Below the pieces are notes generated by a model. The model saw only the letters and a program-made list of their open reading frames with translations, was not told the DNA's origin and searched no databases. From an uncultured Eubacteriales bacterium (GTDB lineage: Bacteria > Bacillota > Clostridia > Oscillospirales > Oscillospiraceae): 8,455 nt of DNA. The position numbers were made by a program, and so were the translations under genes. How positions within the stretch are numbered: the first letter of the stretch is position 1; the number at the start of each line of letters is the position of its first letter. Positions 5,439 through 8,455 of the stretch are shown piece by piece. The DNA lies in assembly GCA_900555795.1 (NCBI GenBank), contig USMP01000037.1, forward strand, positions 1 to 8,455, given 5' to 3'.

Positions 5439-5463
5439 GCCCATGTGGGCAGTCCCGGCCCAC
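5439..5463. repeat. Alternative overlapping hairpins (GCCC/GGGC and GTGGGC/GCCCAC)
   Basis: The segment GTGGGC (5445-5450) can pair with GCCCAC (5458-5463) over a 7-base loop, or its GGGC can pair with GCCC at 5439-5442. The two pairings exclude each other. This is the weakest member of the hairpin cluster after queA. Confidence 0.4.
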
Positions 5464-5481
5464 GCGCTCGGATTTTATGGC

Positions 5482-5502
5482 CGTGCCGCTTTCAGCGGCA
5501 CG
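5482..5502. repeat. 9-bp GC-rich hairpin CGTGCCGCT/AGCGGCACG
   Basis: Arms 5482-5490 and 5494-5502 are perfectly complementary around TTC. The hairpin is flanked on both sides by ATGGCC (5477-5482 and 5503-5508). On the plus strand it is followed by ATGGCCCTTTT; on the minus strand by GCCATAAAATCC. It is not a good terminator for queA, as the minus strand has no T-run. Confidence 0.6.
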
Positions 5503-5503
5503 A

Positions 5504-5542
5504 TGGCCCTTTTGCTATGCTTTTGCATAGCAAAAGAGGCCA
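5504..5542. repeat. Long composite hairpin (12-bp perfect stem plus 5-bp base)
   Basis: CTTTTGCTATGC (5509-5520) and GCATAGCAAAAG (5525-5536) pair perfectly around TTTT. TGGCC (5504-5508) and GGCCA (5538-5542) extend the stem past one bulged A. In total this makes 17 bp. In the minus-strand transcript it lies about 35 bases after the queA stop, where it would protect or help end the spoIID-queA message. Confidence 0.72.
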
Positions 5543-5577
5543 GAAGACCCAGGGCTTCAGGCCCCTTTTGACAGATT

Positions 5578-6615
5578 CTATCGAATGAACATGGCATCAC
5601 CAAAGGAAAAGAACCGGTAGCGCTGACGGACAGCCTCCTGATAGGCGGAGAGGATATGCTCCCGGCCAGCCAGTGCGCTGACCAGCATAATGAGGGTGCT
5701 CTCTGGCAGGTGAAAATTGGTAATCAATCCATCCAGAACCTTAAAGCGGTAGCCAGGATAGATGAAGATATTTGTCCAGCCCGCTGCTGCCTCCATATGG
5801 CCGTCCTCCGCCGCCCAACTCTCCACTGTCCGGCAGGAGGTGGTGCCCACACAGATGACCCGGCCCCCGGAGGCCTTGGTGCGATTGATAAGGTCCGCCG
5901 TTTCACGGGGGATGACGCAGTACTCACTATGCATGTCATGATCTGTAATGTTCTCTTCCTTTACAGGTCTAAATGTGCCAAGGCCCACATGGAGTGTTAC
6001 ATAGCCAATGGCCACGCCCCCGGCCTGAATCTCCTCCAGCAGTTCCTTGGTGAAATGTAGCCCTGCCGTGGGGGCGGCGGCAGAGCCGCTGACCCGGGAA
6101 TACACCGTCTGATAGCGCTCCTGGTCCGTCAGTTCCGCTTTAATATAGGGCGGCAGAGGCATCCGTCCCAGCCGCTCCAGCACCTCCAGAAAAATTCCCT
6201 GGTATTGGAAGCGAACCAACCGGTTTCCGCCAGCCACCTCCTGGGTGATTTCGCCGGTCAACTGCCCGTCTCCAAAGGATACCTTCGCCCCCGGCCGCAG
6301 TTTTTTTCCGGGCCGCACCAGGCACTCCCAGGTGTTCTCTCCCCGGTCAATCAGCAACAGAATCTCACAGGCGCCCCCCATACTGCCGTCCGGAAGCACC
6401 CGGTGTCCCAGCAGCCGGGCGGGCAGTACCCGGGAATCGTTTAAGATCAGGCAATCGCCGGGCTGAAGCAGCTGTGGCAGTTCGTAAAAGTGCCGGTGCT
6501 CCCAGGCCCCCGACTGCTTGTCCAACAGCAGCAGACGGGACTGGTCCCGCTGCTCCATAGGTGTCTGGGCAATCAACTCCTGGGGCAGATCAAAATAAAA
6601 ATCATGTGTTTTCAC
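5578..6615 (-). CDS. queA: S-adenosylmethionine:tRNA ribosyltransferase-isomerase QueA
   Basis: QueA moves and rearranges the ribosyl part of S-adenosylmethionine onto preQ1 at position 34 of tRNA, giving epoxyqueuosine. The protein has 345 residues, full length (B. subtilis about 342). Visible motifs are [20 protein letters not shown] (10-29), [13 protein letters not shown] (56-68), [20 protein letters not shown] (167-186), [11 protein letters not shown] (208-218), HDMHSEY (226-232), [12 protein letters not shown] (255-266), and [20 protein letters not shown] (285-304). The start is GTG at 6613-6615, whose first bases overlap the TGA of the SpoIID-type gene (GTGA). An ATG nine bases further in is out of frame. 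The binding site is poor (GGAG only three bases off, AAAGGG thirteen), so translation probably depends on ribosomes finishing the upstream gene. It works with tgt, which here lies beyond a separate promoter and a small unknown gene. Confidence 0.97.
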   Translation of the reverse strand: MKTHDFYFDLPQELIAQTPMEQRDQSRLLLLDKQSGAWEHRHFYELPQLLQPGDCLILNDSRVLPARLLGHRVLPDGSMGGACEILLLIDRGENTWECLVRPGKKLRPGAKVSFGDGQLTGEITQEVAGGNRLVRFQYQGIFLEVLERLGRMPLPPYIKAELTDQERYQTVYSRVSGSAAAPTAGLHFTKELLEEIQAGGVAIGYVTLHVGLGTFRPVKEENITDHDMHSEYCVIPRETADLINRTKASGGRVICVGTTSCRTVESWAAEDGHMEAAAGWTNIFIYPGYRFKVLDGLITNFHLPESTLIMLVSALAGREHILSAYQEAVRQRYRFFSFGDAMFIR

Positions 6616-8318
6616 TGGCTCCGTCCAACCCTTTCCAGGTCAATATCCGCATAGTAAAAATAGAGAATATCCTCATAGGTATATCCCAACTCCGCCATGG
6701 CTTTGGCGCCGTACTGGCTCATGCCCACATTGTGGCCAGAGCCGGAACCGGTAATGGTAATGCCGTCGGCGGAAGGGGCGCCGTCGTCCGCCGGCTCCAG
6801 CAGCGACATACCGGAGGAGGTGAGCACATAGGTCTCCCCTTCCTCCAGCCGGCCCAGATCTCCCCCGCCGGAGACAGCATACAGCCCATCCAGGCCCCCC
6901 AGCGTACCGCTGCCGTTTACAAAGTAATGTCCGCCCCCGCCGCCAGAGATTGTAAAGTGCATACTCTTTACAGACTTTCCCTCACCAAACATACTGCTGG
7001 AGAGGACGGTACGGCAGGCTTCGCCGGTGATGGTGATGGTCTTGCCACTGCTGTCCCGAAAGGTCACTGCCGCTACGTTTCCAGTGGGTGTGCTGCGGGA
7101 AACATAGGCGCTTGTGACGCGGCCAATACTGTAATTCTTGCTTTGAAGCAAGGTGGTCAGCTGGCTGTAGGTGTAGGTTACGGTATAGGTATAGTTCGGG
7201 ATGGTGATGGTCGCCTCATAGGGGTCCTCCCTGCCCACCAGGTAGGGCACCGCTTTTGTCCACACATTTTCCGCACTCTCAGACGCTCCGCCGTTACTGG
7301 AATAATAGGTGGTCTCCGCATAGACTCCGCCGTAGGTGACAACAATCCCCGCCGTATCCAGAGCAGCCTGGTCTGTGGCAGCGGTGGCCTGGTTGGCTCC
7401 CAGGTATACCTGGCAGTCGGTGGTATTGCAGACATCAAACTTATAGCTGGCGTAGTGCTTGTTCTGGAGCAGAGCGTAGGTGCGTGCAACCACGGCCTGG
7501 GCTTTCAGCGCCTCCATGGGCCATGCATTATTCATCTCATAGGGCAAAACCCCCCGAACGTAGTCGTCCACCCCCACCACATTGATGACATTAATATTGC
7601 CGCCGGTGCTGCGGCGGTACTCAAAGCCGCCGTACCACTTATACCCCTTAAACCAGGTCAGCGGCTCCCCACGGCCGCCGTCCGGCAGAACGCCCAGGGA
7701 TTTGGCACCAGAGCAATCAAACTCGAATAAAATAGTATCCGTAGTGGTTTCCGTAATGGTCACACCGGTGGCGCTGGGGGTTACAACCTGTCCGCGGAAG
7801 GCGTACATATCCCCCCACCGGTCCTGCCAGGCATAGGTGGCATAGGTGGCCGCCGCCACCTCCGCGTCCTCCCGGGCAGTAAAATGCCCCGCCCGCACCC
7901 GGTAATCTCCGCCCACATAGGCCACAAAGCCGCCATCAAACTGCTCTGCCACATAGGACGCCTCATCAAAGGAGGTGAACACCTCCTCCAGCTGCACATG
8001 GTACCCACCCACCGTGGCCTCCACATGAGAGGGCTTCCCGGCGTAGTAGGTGCCGCCGCTGATGTAAATTGTTCCATCCGCAGTCATGGAGATCTTCTCC
8101 TGCCCCAGGTATCCCACCTCCACAAAGTCCCGGGTCTCCTCGTCGAACCAGCCCAGATAGTAGCCGGAGCCCTGGTAATTTTGCAGATTGGCGGAGAAAA
8201 GGGCGCTGCCGCCATAGTAGAGGCCCACCTTTAGTGTGTCCTCTGCGGCGCGGGCAGAAACCGATAATGTGACCGCGAGAAATGAACAGAGGAAAAAAGT
8301 GCGAAAAAACCTGTTCAT
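6612..8318 (-). CDS. Secreted SpoIID/LytB-domain protein (probable peptidoglycan lytic transglycosylase)
   Basis: SpoIID-type proteins cut peptidoglycan strands lacking stem peptides, and the founding member drives forespore engulfment. The protein has 568 residues, much longer than B. subtilis SpoIID (about 340). It begins with a signal peptide or anchor ([20 protein letters not shown], likely cleavage after ARA at about 24). A SPOR-like region follows (about 105-160, with [19 protein letters not shown]). The SpoIID domain starts near 225, with [20 protein letters not shown] (catalytic Glu261 by analogy) and [16 protein letters not shown] (268-283). C297 and C302 (CNTTDC) follow, with [11 protein letters not shown] at 338-348. 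The closing motif is [20 protein letters not shown] (523-542, H529), ending [14 protein letters not shown]. About 170 residues (350-520) precede the [11 protein letters not shown] motif and contain glycine-rich repeats. GGGAGG lies four bases before the ATG. A SpoIID/LytB paralogue near ruvB-queA is common in Clostridia, so this may not be the true engulfment SpoIID. Confidence 0.92.
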   Translation of the reverse strand: MNRFFRTFFLCSFLAVTLSVSARAAEDTLKVGLYYGGSALFSANLQNYQGSGYYLGWFDEETRDFVEVGYLGQEKISMTADGTIYISGGTYYAGKPSHVEATVGGYHVQLEEVFTSFDEASYVAEQFDGGFVAYVGGDYRVRAGHFTAREDAEVAAATYATYAWQDRWGDMYAFRGQVVTPSATGVTITETTTDTILFEFDCSGAKSLGVLPDGGRGEPLTWFKGYKWYGGFEYRRSTGGNINVINVVGVDDYVRGVLPYEMNNAWPMEALKAQAVVARTYALLQNKHYASYKFDVCNTTDCQVYLGANQATAATDQAALDTAGIVVTYGGVYAETTYYSSNGGASESAENVWTKAVPYLVGREDPYEATITIPNYTYTVTYTYSQLTTLLQSKNYSIGRVTSAYVSRSTPTGNVAAVTFRDSSGKTITITGEACRTVLSSSMFGEGKSVKSMHFTISGGGGGHYFVNGSGTLGGLDGLYAVSGGGDLGRLEEGETYVLTSSGMSLLEPADDGAPSADGITITGSGSGHNVGMSQYGAKAMAELGYTYEDILYFYYADIDLERVGRSQ

Positions 8319-8345
8319 GGGGCCTCCCAGAGCACGCCGCGGCGG

Positions 8346-8374
8346 TTGACACGACGGCGAAAATATGATATGAA
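8346..8374 (+). promoter_or_regulatory. Possible divergent promoter (plus strand)
   Basis: Plus strand: consensus -35 TTGACA (8346-8351), 17-base spacer, -10 TATGAA (8369-8374). It points away from the SpoIID-type gene towards the right edge. No start codon with a binding site appears in the remaining 80 bases, so any target lies outside the window. Confidence 0.35.
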
Positions 8375-8416
8375 AGACAGGATCCCCTGCCGGCGGAAGT
8401 GCCGCCCGGGGAGAAA

Positions 8417-8437
8417 GCGCGTCCCGCCGGGGCGCGC
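8417..8437 (-). terminator. Possible terminator of a gene upstream of the SpoIID-type gene
   Basis: GCGCG-CCC arms (8417-8425) pair with GGG-CGCGC (8429-8437), with one mismatch or wobble, around a 3-base loop. On the minus strand it is followed by TTTCT, a weak tail. It fits the end of a transcript entering from beyond the right edge, but GC-rich chance pairing is possible. Confidence 0.35.
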
Positions 8438-8455
8438 CGCACCCGCCTCAGATCT

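Larger units (their letters stand above)
5146..5577. other. 432-base intergenic region between queA and the small membrane gene
   Basis: No gene is supported here on either strand. The half next to queA (about 5356-5577) is dominated by hairpins. The other half holds a strong minus-strand promoter (5307-5335) and the leader of the small gene (5146-5300). A possible reading frame of 80 codons on the minus strand (5375-5133) has no ribosome binding site, crosses the promoter and overlaps the small gene, so it is not called. Confidence 0.65.

Noticed and set aside
6561..7730. Open frame of 389 codons on the plus strand
   Set aside because: It lies wholly antisense to queA and the SpoIID-type gene, whose proteins carry clear family motifs, has no binding site, and its translation shows no recognisable domain. 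It is a mirror of the GC-rich codon pattern on the other strand.
8319..8380. Possible sigma-E promoter for the SpoIID-type gene (ATCATATT on the minus strand)
   Set aside because: The -35-like half is good, but no CATACAAT-type -10 lies at the required distance.

Overview
This window looks like a piece of chromosome from a GC-rich, endospore-forming member of the Firmicutes. The best guess is the class Clostridia, near the Oscillospiraceae (Flavonifractor/Lawsonibacter-like). The reasons are high-GC third codon positions, strong AGGAGG-type ribosome binding sites, Bacillus-like promoters with 17-bp spacers, SpoIID- and SpoIIM-type sporulation proteins, and the order queA-tgt-yajC-TIGR04086, which is known from Firmicutes. 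The taxonomic placement is inference. All supported genes lie on the minus strand, so transcription runs from the right end to the left.

Layout in the direction of transcription: (1) 8455-8319, an upstream gap with a GC-rich hairpin and a possible divergent promoter. (2) A long secreted SpoIID/LytB-domain protein (8318-6612), whose TGA overlaps the GTG start of queA (6615-5578). (3) A 432-base gap (5577-5146) holding several hairpins, a strong promoter and a leader of about 155 nt. (4) A small one-helix membrane protein (5145-4942), then tgt (4862-3729). (5) A strong promoter and yajC (3638-3294), then a large hairpin that buries the ribosome binding site of the next gene, a four-helix TIGR04086/YrzE-type membrane protein (3223-2783). 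(6) A 431-base gap (2782-2352) with a 53-bp dyad and an AT-rich block containing a promoter. (7) A SpoIIM-like membrane protein (2351-1716), followed one base later by the tyrosine recombinase xerD (1714-800) and a terminator. (8) An extended -10 promoter and the N-terminal part of a MetH-type homocysteine methyltransferase, which runs off the left edge.

How the genes work together: QueA and Tgt act in succession on queuosine in tRNA. Tgt inserts the 7-deazaguanine base at position 34 and QueA adds the epoxycyclopentane part. YajC is a Sec translocon accessory protein that often travels with tgt. Cell-wall remodelling and sporulation genes (SpoIID/LytB, SpoIIM) flank this core, and SpoIIM next to XerD recalls the spoIIM-fur-ripX region of Bacillus subtilis. 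I see no mobile element, CRISPR array, tRNA or rRNA. The coding content is mostly familiar; what is unexplained lies mainly in the gaps: the hairpin over a ribosome binding site, the 53-bp dyad, the hairpin cluster after queA, and the long leader before the small unknown gene.
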